From Flectonema sp. DT1601 (taxonomy: Eukaryota; Euglenozoa; Diplonemea; Diplonemida; Diplonemidae), in assembly GCA_964019425.1 (NCBI GenBank), contig OZ025792.1:1302001-1366000 (forward strand): DNA of 64,000 bases, in the 5' to 3' direction. Below are positions 12,201-25,134 of the stretch, in pieces. Within the stretch, counting starts at the first letter, position 1; every line of letters begins with the position of its first letter. The position numbers and the translations under genes are program-made. The notes beneath the pieces are model-generated. The model did not search any database. It was given only the letters and a program-made list of their open reading frames with translations, and was not told the origin of the DNA.

Positions 12201-15200
12201 AGGCCGCTGTCTCCAAAGTTTCCAGTCATAGGCATAGTTGGGTCTCCTAAAGTAGATGAAGTATCAAGAGGCCACACAGGTGGTGGAGCAACACTACCAG
12301 GTGGTGAGTGCGATGGAGGACCAGCCGGTGGTAGTAGCGGCATTTCTGAAGCCAACGAGTCAGACTGATCTCCACCTGAATTTAGAGACAGTTGTTGCAT
12401 TGGCATATCAATAACATCAATTGGTATGTCATCATCACCAGCAACTGGTGGTGGTGGTAAACCCATTGATAAGTGTTCAGGTGATCCTAAACTATCATCC
12501 ATTTCAATCATCTGCATTCCTAAAGGAGGTCCACCAGATGGTGGAGGTGGTAAATTAGTTGGCATCATCATCTCAATCTCTTCACTTGAACTATCATCCA
12601 TACGAGGCATACCATGCTCTTGATACCTGTTGTTTGTTTCTTAGGATATTTTATAACTTTAACTTGATAACATCATAAAGAAGTAATTACACACCTGTTT
12701 GGAAGGGTTCCAAAGTTGACGGGTTCTAAGTCCTCATCATCTTCGTCCCAATCATCGTGACCGCCGGAGCCATCAGGGACACCTGAAAATCCGCCGCCTC
12801 CAAAGAATGTTCTTGGAAGGACTACAGCGTCCATTTCATCACTGTAAGTGTCGCTTTCTCCTTCAGCTCCTCCGAATTGATTTCCAAATTGACCTCCGAA
12901 TTGTAACTTACACTGTCCTTCAAGAGTGTCAGAATCACCATCACCAGTGTACTCGGTCTCGTAGTGGAATTTCCTGCTGTGTCCATCGTCGGTGTCTCCA
13001 CCTGGACCCTTGTGGTGCTTACGAACGAGTTGCTCGTATGCCTTTTCCCATTGCTTGTCTTTCTTTGATTGAACTTTGTTCTTTGTTAAGACATCGACCT
13101 GTTTCTTTAAACGTTCGATCTTGTCTCCGAATACCCACAAGTAGTACTGTTTTAAGTCAGCCCAGAGACCTTCTAATGAGATTGCAGGGTTGAAGACACA
13201 AGGAGTTACGATAAGTGAAATACCAACACCCCAATGCCAGAATGTTCTCCACAAAGATGCTTCAGGTGTTTTTGTTTCAATATCCATGTAAAGCCAGACA
13301 ATCATAAATAAAAGCATTCCAGGCATGAAGTGAGTTGATCCATAGTATCTAAACATATGTCTGAATGATCTTCTGAACAGAGGATCTGTTCTACCAGTCG
13401 CAATGTAAGCAGCGGATCCGTTCAAAGAACTCTGCATGAAATATGAGAATCTTGTCATAATTACAAACAAGAAGTACAACGTTGCAGGAAGCACATCCCA
13501 AATAAAAGCAATAACACCAGTGAAACCATAGTCAAGAGTAAGTTGCAAAAACAAAGGAACAGTTTCAATCAAGGACATTTGAACCATCCATTCAGCTCCA
13601 TACGGTGATCCTCTACTAGCTAAAGCGTAATCAGTTTTGTAACTATAAGTCAAAGCGATATTAATAAACAACGTGGTGTAGATTAATATAACGATCGTGA
13701 TCAAATAAATGTAAGGACCAACAGATCCATAAAAGATTGAATGTCTTCTTAAAATATCCGATGTTCTCATTAACTCAAATTGATCTCTTGTTCTGTACTG
13801 CATAGAAGCTCCGAATGCAAGCTTCATTTGAAAACCGTTGGCTCCATCAAAGTTAGTTTCACGTCCCTTTCCATCTCTCATGCAGTCAACGTGTTCAACA
13901 GATTCACCTGATCCTGTGACGTGAAAACCGGCGAAAATATCTTCGTTAAGATTGATAAGAGGGTTCGACTTAGACATACCACCTTGCGTTGCACACCATG
14001 AGAAGTCAAAAAAATCGGGGTGACCGTAATGCATTCTCACTCGTAGTGGTCTAGCTAACACCTTTTGAAACAAGTTAACGAAGATATATTCAGAGTAACC
14101 AGCAATACGTCCAATGATACCTGAACGAACAGTAATAGAGTATTCAGGGAAACCAACAATCTTGTAACGCGACCATTTCCTGTCGGAGGTTGGGAAGAAT
14201 TTGCCCAAAACTGATCGGAGTTTCAAAGCCTCATCAAAGTATCCATCCTGGTTAGCATCAATTGCTTGAATCAGTTGATTCTTTGCGAACATTAAACTGT
14301 GAGCCTGATTGCAAGCCTTACCTTGCATGAGACCGTTGAGTCCAAACTTTGCTTTCTTTTCAAGACGAAGAGGGTTACGTCTGGCGTAGGCAGATGAGAC
14401 AAACCAATCACCGTGTACTAGTCGATCATCATCTTCTGTTTCACTGTCGTCAGCTGGTACCCAACAAGCAAGACACGATAAGTATTTTGTGCAATCCCAC
14501 AATCCAGATACGTGATCGTGAACCTTGCGAACTACATCAGGACTGTTTCTGTAGTTGAGAGTATCGACAACAAAGGTTACTTCAACTTTAGGATACTTGT
14601 CCCATAAATACATTAATCCGTCTTTATTCTTACTGTACCACTTGTTGTTTGCAAGATTCTGAAGACACAATAAGATTTGAAACTTATCATCCGTTAAGAA
14701 CATCATCTTATCTAATCTCGTCTTCTCAGTACGAGTGTACTCCTGTTCAAGTTGTAAGAGGAATTGGAATGCCTCTCGTTTCTTTTCCATTCCTCGGACA
14801 GTACGAGCAACTGTTTGCATGTGGAGTGAAGCCCACCACTGGATTGATACAGTCTCGTAGTCGCTGAACAAATGAGGTAAGGTGTGGATTTTATCAGAAA
14901 TAAGATCAGCAGCAGTGTACCTGAGGAGTTTGTCTCCTCTCATGTCTCGACGCTTCTTCTCATCTGTTTCCTCTTTCATGTCTTTAAGATCCTTAAAGAT
15001 TTGTGAAATCTGTTCATCAGTCAGAATATCTTCAAAGAAACCCTCAAACAGAACACAATGCTCAACAAAGTTAACCCACTCGTCATGGTAGCACTCAATT
15101 AGGAATCTGAGTTGTGTTTTTTCTTGTTGATGGGATCGGATTTTCTCGTTAAACGCACCGTCTTTACCAGCAGCAGGACACATGATATCTTCACCATAGA

Positions 15201-18200
15201 CTGGAATAACAATAGTCACACTAGGGTATGTAGAACATGGACCCAGCTCTTCATTTTCGACACTTTGAATGTACTCAAGGAAGTTACTAAGACGTTCCAT
15301 GGCAAAGACGTTCTTCAACTGAAATTGAACTTCAGAAACGTGAACGTGAATCAACAGGTTCTCATATTCAAAAGCAGACAGCAGCCACTCGTCCCACATT
15401 TCTCTGATCACTTTATTCCACACTTTACGAGCAACAGAAGTATCTCTTGGATCCGTAAACCCAAGAAGCTTTACGTTCAGTGTTCGCAGAATGTAGGCAG
15501 TTTGAATCTTTTTACCAACCATAGAACGTGACTTTCTGGACGTCCATTGGTTGGAGAAGTGAGAAAATGAACCGAAGAGAACGGTCCACACTAAGAAACC
15601 AGCGTTAACAACAACAATAAACATCGCTAATGATGAAATCCAAATTAAAAGGACGGCAACAAAACAACGAGGTTCTTCATTGGCACATTGGAACTTCCTT
15701 GCAAGGAAATCATGAGTGAACTCCGTCACACCACGTTGAGTAATTCCTGAATAGTCGTCATCACAGTCACAGAATGACCAATTAATAACTTCTGTTCTAA
15801 ACATGACCCATGCTTGGAATATCTGAACAGATGCGTATGTCAGCGCCCAGAACAAAACACTTCCCAAGAATTGTGATATAACTCCCTTTTGAGTGAACTT
15901 TTGACCGTTTCGAGGAGCACCACGCAACTTCAACGGATAAGCAATAAGAATCATATTGTTGACTACAATACCAAATATTCTTATTAAGACGTAGATTAAG
16001 ATAATTTCAAGTGGAGCAGCGTTAATGTCTCCGAATAACGTGTTCCTCATTAGACACATAAATGCGATAACTGAGGTGTAGGCTGACCACCTAAGTTTGA
16101 AATAATCACGTCTTGAGATACGACCATGAGTGGGTGCCCAATCTTCAGGTGTCCAGTGGTAGTAACCGCCTTGCATCCATACGTCTAATATCTCACCAAT
16201 AAGAACTAACCAGAAGTCAACCTTTGCTGTAGTTGTTAGAACCCAGGCAAACTCATCAGGTCTGTGGAAGAATACTAATTCTATTCTGTCGAACATTGCA
16301 GATATTCCTTGGTCAACAAGCTTTGCACTACCTCTTGATACGTTGGTTACAAATGCCCAGAATATGAATGAAATGATCTGCGTGTGTACAATAAAATACA
16401 CGTTATGAATGACCGAGAAGATTATACCCCAACGACGAGGTTCGCGAAAGGTTTTTCTGAATGGATAACGTTCGATCTCTACCATGTTGTAACTGTCATC
16501 GTCAAACTTGAGTACATTCGCACCCTCATCTACACCCTTAGTCCCGGTAATGTCAAAGTACTTTGTCATCACACATGATTCTGTGATGTCGTCCATTGTT
16601 ACTGTACGACGTTCAAAATGACGAGGGTCGTTGAGGACAGTTGTTGGAGGGAATTTCATGTGTCTCTGCACGTAGTGAAATACCCAGGCCAGCCAATGGC
16701 CGTTGAACCAGGTCATTTGCTCACCGAGATGCCAAAGTGAAAGGACGACTAATAAATCAATTACCTTATCGTTTGTTGATTCTCCCAGACCACGACGAAC
16801 TCTTCTGTAGGCAGATCCGATAGGAGCATCTTCACCTTCTACACGATGGCTATCAAGTACTTGTGCGACGTCTCTTGTTGGTGATTCTAACGGGTCGATT
16901 ACTAATTCGTATTCTCTGAATTTATGAGTGAATGGAATAACAATCATTTCGTCTTCATCAACGTTGGCGCTCTCATTCCAAACTCGTTCTACTTCTTCAT
17001 TCATATCAGCGCTCATTGGAGGGAAGATTGGATCTTCTTCTGATCCAAATTGTAATTCCCATCGAACATGTTCACAGTCTCCAAGTTCAGCACCTGCTTT
17101 TTCTTGTGCATCATACCAACCCATGTAAGAGTTCATGTAACGAGCGTGAAGTGAGTCTACTGCTGTTGCGAAACCCTTTAAGTGTTCGCCAACATCCTCG
17201 TAGTCACCTGGTTTGGTTTTGTTGGATATGTTTTGTTATTATTATTTTATCCATTAGAAAGTAAATTAAATAAAAACACAATACCTGACTTAATCTGACA
17301 AAGCATCTCATCAAATATTAAACGTTGCAAGTGATCGAGTTGAATAATTACAACTTGCCAACGAGAGAATTCCCAGGAATCTACTTCGACGTCATCGTCG
17401 TCAGAGAATTCGTCTTCTTCGAGATCGCGACTGACATTCATTCCTTCGAATGGTGCTTGATCAAGTACTGTTGCAGTACCTGTAGTGATGATTTCATAAA
17501 TCTCATCAGTGTCTGCCTGAACCCATCTTGGACGGTCTTTTTCATCTTGCAGAACATCAAAGAACTCTTCTGCCTGAATCTCATCTTGACAACAAACAAA
17601 TATCGTCAACAGAATACAAGCAACGGCTACAACAGCTGTTCCTACTCCCAAGAATATCCACATCGATTCTGGAAGTGAAACAAATACACAGCTAACCAAT
17701 TGATCATCAGCTAACAGTTGTCCATTAAAGATCTCAGCCAACGTGAAGTACGCATCTTTATGACGCAAGCAATGTTTAAACCATGTTTGGTATTGAGCAT
17801 TTATTCCCATATACTCAGATGTGAGCATTCCATCATAAAACTCAGCTACACGAACACCACAAACAGAGTGACGAAGTCTAGAAGGGTCAGGACAATCGAA
17901 ATCAGGATCTGAAGCCTCACCTCTCCAATACTGATCAACCCATTCAGTAATAGTAACACCAGAAAGAAGTTGTCTTGGGTGTAATGGCAAAGCTCTGGTG
18001 ATTTGAACTCTTAAATAAGATGCGTGTGCTGGTTCATCTTCTACTTCCTGGACATGATTCCATGAGTCGGATTCATAATTTAAAATAATCGGATGATTTA
18101 AATATGTAATCGTCTCCGTCAGTCTCTCTACGTTTACTTCTAAAGTTGTTAAGATAGCAGCCTCAACTGCGAGATCATATAGTGTTTTATCAACCGCAAG

Positions 18201-21084
18201 TTGTGGTGCTGTGAACTCTGTCAGCGGGATGATAATTGGTCTCCTGAATGGATCCAAGTGATCCCTCAACAGTCGAAGCTTTCTAAGTAATACGTAGTAG
18301 TCGTAGGCGTTTCTATCAATGTTTCGTAATGCGGTGCTATCAATAGACCACATGACAATATTGTCATGAGGAGATAAATACTCCAACATCTGAGTAAAGT
18401 CTTCCTCAGCAAGAAACTTTTCAGTCCTAAACCCGCCTCCAGGTAACACCTGAGCAACGATAACATTTATATCTAATTGTTTGCATTCCATCAAAAACGG
18501 TTCAACAGTAAAGAAATCAGTTGAAATTTTTACAGTATTAAAACCCATCGCTTTAATATTTCTTAAATCTCTTCTCAGAATGGTTGAATACTGAGTCATG
18601 TCGTAGATGTTACTGGTGGAGACCTTATTACCAATCAAGGTTGGTTGATAATCCATTACTTTAAAAAAGTAATTAAAAGAATCGTTGTACCATATCGTCG
18701 ATCCCAAAATACGAATTGGTAGTCTGTAGTCAGCTGCACAAACAGCATTCGGGGACAAGGACTGTAATTCTTCTAAGTCTCCAACACGTGTGTCAAGACC
18801 ATTAAATCTGTATGTGAGATCTTCAGCGATGACTAGTTTTTTGTGAACTTCAAGTGCCTCCATAGGATTAATAAGTGATAAAAGCATTATATCAAAAGGA
18901 GTATCAGTCGGTTTTAAAATTAAATCTTGCTGATTAGGCCATTCTACCTCAGCCAACCATGAGTCTTCACGAGCAACATATCTCGCGACCTCTCTGTCAA
19001 AGTGGGAACTAAAAGCTCTATCAAAAGGTGCAATAGTTGTGAAATTTAAACTGAATTTTGTTTCAGTTGCAGTGAATCCACTTCCGACTACACCAGCAGA
19101 AGCATCGGCTTTGTACTTCGTTGCTTGGTACCAGTAGGTATCAACTCCGAATGATTGCCAAGAGAGTAAAAGCTGACCGGTGATTATCATAAGTGGCTCC
19201 TGAACAAAGTTTTGACCACCCAGAATTGCAACGGCTGCGTAACCCATCATATCTGTTCCTGGTGGTGAAGTTCGTCTTCCAAGTAGTTGAGTGCCAGGTT
19301 GAACACCAGTGTCACCCCAACCTAAGAATGTGTAAAAATCGAAATTTCTAGCAACTGGAAAAAATTCATCTTCCTCGGATAAATTTGCTATATCTCTTAT
19401 TAAAAACCTCGCTAGTCTAGCCAAGTTATTAGCAAGACGAACTCTGCTAGTTTCTGCTTCATTTGCGAGAAGCTTTGGCCACATTCTCGCCAATCCCATC
19501 AGAATTTCAGAATAGTGTTCTCCGTGACCAATACCCCAACAGGTCTCGTGAGTACCACCAGTTGAATATGTAGTACAGACAGTACCCCAGTTAGATTCAT
19601 AAAATAAAACACCGTTAAGAAGTTCATTCACCCAAGTTCTCGCGTATGTTATTAAGTTAGAGTACTGACTGCTAGCTGCTAGGTTTGATGCTGTCTCTAA
19701 CATTAAAGAAATGTGATAGACTTGTAATCCATATTCATACTTGAAGTCATCACCAGTAAGGATCGTAGCATTACCAAGTCTAGCCATATCATCTAATAAA
19801 GCATTAAACTGTTGTACTTGAGTACACAATTGTCTTCTTTCTCTTGTGAGTGCGGTAGTGTTTGGTGCTATTGCTGGAACGTTGAAGATCCATTGTCTAC
19901 CTACAGCAGCTTGAAGCTCACCAAGCAATGAGTCATACTTTAAGTTATAAGTTAAAAACACATTCGATAAATCAGCAATTCTATGATGAGGAAGAGACAT
20001 CATGATAGGATTACAAGTCGGGGGTTCGGTTCTCCAGGTAAAAATGGTTTCAATTTTCTGGTCTGGTTGTAATTCCGGGTTCAAAGGATCAGGGACGGTG
20101 TGATTATGAGAAACAGCACCACCAATAACAATACAACTAGCTCTACTTTGAAGGGTATCAAAGTACTCATGAGCAAGATTACCTGCAGTACTTTGATGAT
20201 TACGTACCTCAACTGGAACATGCGACACTCGTATCGCTCCATTAACATTTTCCTGAATTGTTACTCTACCGTCTGAAAAAACCTCAATTGTTAAAACAGA
20301 CGGCAACGATATCAACCATCTATCACCAGCCTTGTCTGTGAGATCAATATACTCTCCGACGAAAGGAAGAGATCCACCATCCGGAATATCAATACGAGAT
20401 AGCTTAGCAACCCCAGCTGATATAAAGACTGACATCAATCGATTATTCGCTACAACAGTAGAATAAGGATGTCCCCTAGCTAACAAGATCGATCCCAAAG
20501 CATCACGCTCCGTGCGAGTGTTGTCATTCACAGTAAGATTCACTCCAAACCTATCGTGATCTGCAACATGAGGAAAGCATCCAACGGTGTCTCTAAACGA
20601 GACTTGCACTCCGATTTTAAATACTTCGTATGTGTGAGATGGGTCGCTTGCGTTTACCTGTTATGTTTGTTGTTTTATCGAATTCATTCTTGATTCTTTA
20701 TTCTTTTTACCAACACAGTAAGAAATAGATTTCATAAATACATACCACAGGTGCCATCTTTGATACTTCCAGAGAGCAGGTGTGCCAAGCTGCGCGCACC
20801 ATCAAAGGATATTGTGAAACGACAGCTGTCGTTAAATTGTGTAAGACCATATCCATCCACCAAGCATTGGTAGGCGGGGCTCTTCCAGATCTTACTTGAG
20901 ACGTACGAGACTTAAACATTGTAATTGGGTATCCAGTCAGGTTAGAAAACGCATCTATCGCGTTTGCTTCTAATCCGAGAGGCTGGATGTCATCACCGAA
21001 TAACGGAGCTACTATAACCTGATCAGGTCTATCAACTACTTGACCATAGCTAATTGCTACAAATGCCAACACCAGTAACCACAT
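9246..21084 (-). CDS. Giant fusion: secreted GH81 + GH72-like barrel + TM + 1,3-beta-glucan synthase (GT48) + ~1,000-aa C-terminal region
   Basis: Eight exons: 21084-20746, 20657-17285, 17207-12695, 12626-12107, 12007-10910, 10834-10691, 10609-10497, 10425-9246. Introns are 68-99 bp and GT-AG, phases match at every join, and the total of 11,280 nt gives 3,759 residues. Residues 1-15 form a signal peptide (MWLLVLAFVAISYG). Residues ~25-710 are GH81 endo-1,3-beta-glucanase-like (MSLPHH at ~333, YESNWG at ~466, RNFDFY at ~550). Residues ~770-1090 resemble a GH72 barrel (VMDYQPT, MGFNTVK). A span lies at ~1112-1136. Residues ~1386-1420 match the FKS1 N-terminal domain. Residues ~1900-2650 are GT48, with WWASLHMQTVARTVRGM, RVRMHYGHPDFFDF (~2293) and SNPLINLNEDIFAGF (~2318), flanked by multiple membrane spans. 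The rest is Pro/Ser-rich, then about four spans, then a tail with a poly-Pro run. The GT48 part should polymerise UDP-glucose into wall glucan at the plasma membrane. Both outer GH domains lack residues I expect at catalytic positions. Separate genes are possible, but the intervening gaps have no stop/start pairs. Confidence 0.85.
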
Positions 21085-22345
21085 TGCAGACTCCAAACCA
21101 GGTCGAGGCGTTGCCTGACCTGGAAATGCAATAAATAAACGACTGGTGTGATCCTGTGAGGAGTAAGTAAATATAAACACCAATAGAATGATGGACTCTA
21201 ATTAAAAATACTACATTCATTTGACATAACTGCGTGCATATGTTCCATTTCTGCGAAATTAAAGTGTGTTTTTATTTATTGTGCATTGTGAAAATCCTTA
21301 TGTGGGCTTATTTATTCATCAGCTATTTTTTTTTTTTAAAAAGTTTTTTTTTTTTTTTTTTTTTTTCCTTTCATTTTTTATTTGTGGTCCCCCCACTGAC
21401 ACCACCCCTTTTGAATGCTTTTTCCTTTTTTTTTTTTTTTTTTTGTGATATTTTGTTTTGTTTCATTTCGTTCAGACTTCTGGGATGCATTACGTTCCTT
21501 TCTTTTGAAAAAAAATGATATGGGGTATCCCTTCCGCATTCGGGTGGGGAAGGGGGGAGGGTGGGGGGAATCACAACAAGTCTCAGCATTTAGTTGTCAA
21601 GGTATACAGCTGAATTGATCTAGGAAACAACAAACAGTTGAAAAATAAAAATAAGGGGTGGGGTATCTTAATAATGATAAAACAATAAGGAGAAGTCGCT
21701 GCTAGTTGTTACTTCATTTTAGTAGCTATATTCTCCATAAATATGATAAGCAATCCCAGAAACCGAAGAAATGATGTAAGGAAGCCTTTTTTTTTTTTTT
21801 TTTTTTTGTGGTTTTCTTTCTAAATTTTGCTTTTTCAAATTTTTTTTTTCCGTAATAAAATAGGGTGGGGAAGGGGGAGGGGTCGTAAAACATTTGAGAA
21901 ATTCTTGTTTTGCCAAACAAATTTAAGTCGGCACTGATGTAAGGTAAAAAACACTATGAAATACGTGATATTTTAGCTAAAAGGCAACAGGTACGTTATT
22001 TCGCTTTTAAGGTATCACTGAAAGGAATTTTCAAAAAAAAAAAAAAAAAAATGAAAGAGGGCGATTGAGGGGCGGGAGAAGAGAAAAAGAAAATAGAAAA
22101 AAAAATAATGAATAGAAAGGGAGGGAACTTTTGATCACCAATCGCTTTATGCATTCAAGAATGAGGGGAAAAATCGAATCCTGCTTTTGAAAAAATAAGT
22201 AGAACTTGCACTTATTTCTTTTCCCCTTCTTTCTTAATTTTTTTTTTTTTTTGGCACAAAAAGGGAATGTAACAAGAGCACACTGCACTCCCTGTACAAA
22301 CACTTCAAAATGTATTCTTGTGGGCAGATGGAAAAGGCAGTAGGC
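21085..22345. other. Intergenic, homopolymer-rich
   Basis: About 1.26 kb upstream of the giant gene and downstream of NOP56. It is dominated by poly(T) runs (near 21346-21367, 21428-21444, 21786-21807) and a poly(A) run near 22034. A CCAG acceptor-like site lies just 5' of the giant gene's ATG, at about 21122. No gene is supported. Confidence 0.55.
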
Positions 22346-24064
22346 TTATTTCTTCTCCTTTTTGGCCTTCTTCTCCTTCTTTTCCTTCTTCTCCTTCTTC
22401 TTCTTCTTGTCAGGCTTTGGGTCGGCTTCTTCGTCCTGTTTGATAGTTGAGTTGTTTCGTAATATTAGAACGTTGTCATTAAAACATTAATGAGGTAATT
22501 AATTATCTAAGCAATTTGAAACTGGACCAGTAGTTAATTGAAATATAAATAAAAACATACACGGCCTCTCTTCTGCTTTTCCTTCTCACCAGCGCCAGAC
22601 TTCTTCAGCTCAGACTTGAATGACTTAAGAGCGTCTTCCATTGCCTTGACGTTGGTCATTGGTTGATGCTTTCTCTCCTCGTAGTAGTTAAGTCTGTCAT
22701 CAACTTGGTCCTTCAACTTTTCACCAAATACTCTGGTTGGAGTCTCTCCAAACATATCGATTCTGCAGGCAATGGATGCCTTGTTGGCCAAGTATCTTGA
22801 AATACGTCCCTTGTTCTTTCCCTTAGCACGTCCGATGAACGAAGTGTTGTAGATAATTCCGTACTTTGGGGTGTTTCCACGCTGCTTCAGGGCTCTGAAT
22901 TGTTATTAATTTGACAGAAAATGTTTTTTTCTAAAGAAAGAAATTCATAAACTAAACGAGAGACTACATACCTGAAGAGCGCCTTCTCAGCTCCCAAAAT
23001 CTGAACAGTTGAGGCAGGGTACTTGGCCAAGTTGATGAGGGAACCAGCGTGTGCGATAAGTCTGTATTGTAGTAATTGGTGTTGCCATATTTTGGATAAA
23101 AAGCAAATGGAAAACCCAAACAAAGAATAAAAACATACTTAGCGGCAATAGTGTCTCCCATCAAAGATCCCAAGTTGGGTGAGACAGCAGCGACCTTGTT
23201 CTTGAGGTACTCGGAAGAGATGCTACGGAGCTCCATCAGATTCTTCAAACGAAGAGCGAAGGACTCCAAGTGAACCATGTCAACTTCAGACATGGCACCT
23301 CCCATTGAGACCTTTGACATGGCAAGTACTTGAGCTGCCAAGTCGTCGTCATTTACAATTTCAACAATCTTTGGAAGGATGTCATCGGAAATGTTTTCCT
23401 TGTGACGGAGCAAGTGAACCAACCTACAGAACTGTTCAGCGTCAACAACCATCTTTGTAAGTTCTGGGAAATGCCATCCGTACCATTCCTTGAGTCTCAT
23501 GTTGAAAGTGTTGATATCCTTATCAAGCTTTTCAGTGATAGCAATAGCCTGGATAATCATATTATCAGCTCTGTTAACATTGAACTTAACCTTACATCTA
23601 CTGTAAGAGTGAGCAAGACCAAGGTAAGCTCTTTCTAAGTCTCCCTCTTTCAATCTAGGGACCAACTTCTCAACGTGAAGACGGCACATTCTCTGCATCT
23701 CGTAAATGTGTTCGTTGGCAACACATGGAATTCCAAGGTTGGATTTAATAGCTGAACCCATAGTGCTTTCTATAACTCCGAGTTCGAACTTGTCCTTCTT
23801 GGATGGGAGGGTGTCCTGAAGGAAGGCAGCCAAGAATTGGGTTACCTGACCTTCCGAAAGGGCGTTGATGTTCTCAAGAGCAGCTTCTGAGTCACGGAAA
23901 GGTGCAAAACTGACATAGCTGACGACCTTCTTGAATCGGCCGATGTCCTGCCAAGACTTCTGTATCTCCAAGTCCTCGGCACCAATCTCCTCTCCTTCTT
24001 CCTTCTTGAAGAGAGCGTAACCCGCTGAAGTCTCGTGGAGTAAGTATAATTTCTTACCTCCCAT
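22346..24064 (-). CDS. NOP56: NOP56, box C/D snoRNP core protein
   Basis: Four exons (24064-23139, 23061-22972, 22894-22561, 22435-22346) encode 479 residues. Introns of 77, 77 and 125 bp have GTATGT donors and phases 2, 2 and 0. The protein follows NOP56 closely: N-terminal domain ([26 protein letters not shown]), coiled coil, and the Nop domain with [39 protein letters not shown] and the RNA-contacting [20 protein letters not shown]. It ends with a Lys/Glu-rich KKEKK tail typical of eukaryotic NOP56/58. It scaffolds fibrillarin and the snoRNA for 2'-O-methylation of rRNA in the nucleolus. VSYVSFAPF and the overall N-domain favour NOP56 over NOP58. An AACAG acceptor-like site lies about 20 bp before the ATG, suggesting a spliced 5' leader. 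Exon codons are richer in G/C-ending triplets than most neighbours, as expected of a highly expressed gene. Confidence 0.95.
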
Positions 24065-24400
24065 TTTGAATGTAGGTGTTCACCTGTTGTAATAATAATT
24101 TATTATTCTTTTCCCTTTCAACAATACATCTATCTTACGTGTCCCGCGGGACCAGACTGCCAATGTGATTAAATAAATCCGACAACTAAAGTAATGTAAA
24201 GCTACACCTCTAGTTATTTTCATTGTCACTATTCCTGGGGTGACAAAGTCAACGATGTGTTGACAAAGTTCCAAAGACAGAACTAATCAATCAACAAAAT
24301 TAAACAATTGAAACTGCCTTGTCACCATCTTACCTACATCGTCATTACTATAAGTGACAGTAAGCACCTGAAAGTAACGAATATCACAACACGGATATCG

Positions 24401-25134
24401 CTATGCCTTTGCGCTGTAGTACGTTTCTGCTGGCTTGCAGATATTTTCAATCTCTTCCGGTGTGCGTACTCTGTTCATTTCCTCAGTTGTCGGATCGACA
24501 TATGACTCAGGGTGAACATGCTGTTGATATTGTTGTTGTTAATCAGATGTAATAAGAAGCTGAATTAAAAATAATAATAAAAAGACATACCTCCTGAGCT
24601 CTTGGGACATCAGCGAATGCTCTAAATGTGGAGTCGTACTTGTCTTCACTCTTCTCGTCGAGAAGTTGTTCAACAAAAGGAGATCGGCGATCGTAGAAAT
24701 GTCTTCGCTGTTTTGCTTCCCAAATAAATCTACGCAACACTAGTGGGGTTGGTTCGTAACAATCTTTTTCACTTTGCTGAAATTCTTTAGTCATGTGTTT
24801 ACGAGCCATTTCATCGATTTCCATTCTTTCCATGTAAGTTTCTTCAGCATTATCTATCAGTTTCTGCTGATGAAGAAGTAGTTTCTTCGGAGTGTTCAAT
24901 CCAAGGTATGCCATAAATCTGTTACCATGGGGACCAGTAGAGATTTTACCGTTTACACCAATTCTGTTCCGACTGTTGGTTTATTGAAAATTATAACTTT
25001 TATTCAACAAGAAGAATAAAAAAAAAGAAAACAGGGGTACAATAGTTAACATACGTATTTCTGTGAGGAATGAAGTTATTCACAACCCTTCTTCGCTTCA
25101 AGTTATTTAAGTTTGGTGTTGTGTGCTTAAACAT
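24401..25134 (-). CDS. Unknown 193-aa basic/charged protein, three exons
   Basis: Three exons (25134-25055, 24972-24591, 24520-24401) join in phases 2 and 0 to give 193 residues. Introns are 82 and 70 bp with GTATGT and GTATGTC donors. The first exon encodes a basic, Asn-rich N-terminus (MFKHTTPNLNNLKRRRVVNN) that could be an organelle-targeting sequence. The middle has a stretch that looks conserved (GPHGNRFMAYLGLNTPKKLL) followed by charged helices with many Glu, Arg and Lys. The C-terminus is acidic and ends YYSAKA. There are no membrane spans or catalytic motifs and I do not recognise the family. A small structural subunit of an organelle complex would fit the composition but is a guess. 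The exon joins give one clean frame, which is the main evidence for a real gene. Confidence 0.75.

Noticed and set aside
14235-14300. EF-hand-like DANQDGYFDEAL in the fusion protein
   Set aside because: This is the conserved GT48 segment (compare DxNQDxYxEEA in callose synthases), and the twelfth position is Leu instead of Glu.
22031-22303. Short Lys/Phe-rich frames in poly(A)/poly(T) DNA, here and at many other intergenic sites
   Set aside because: They are products of homopolymer tracts rather than genes.
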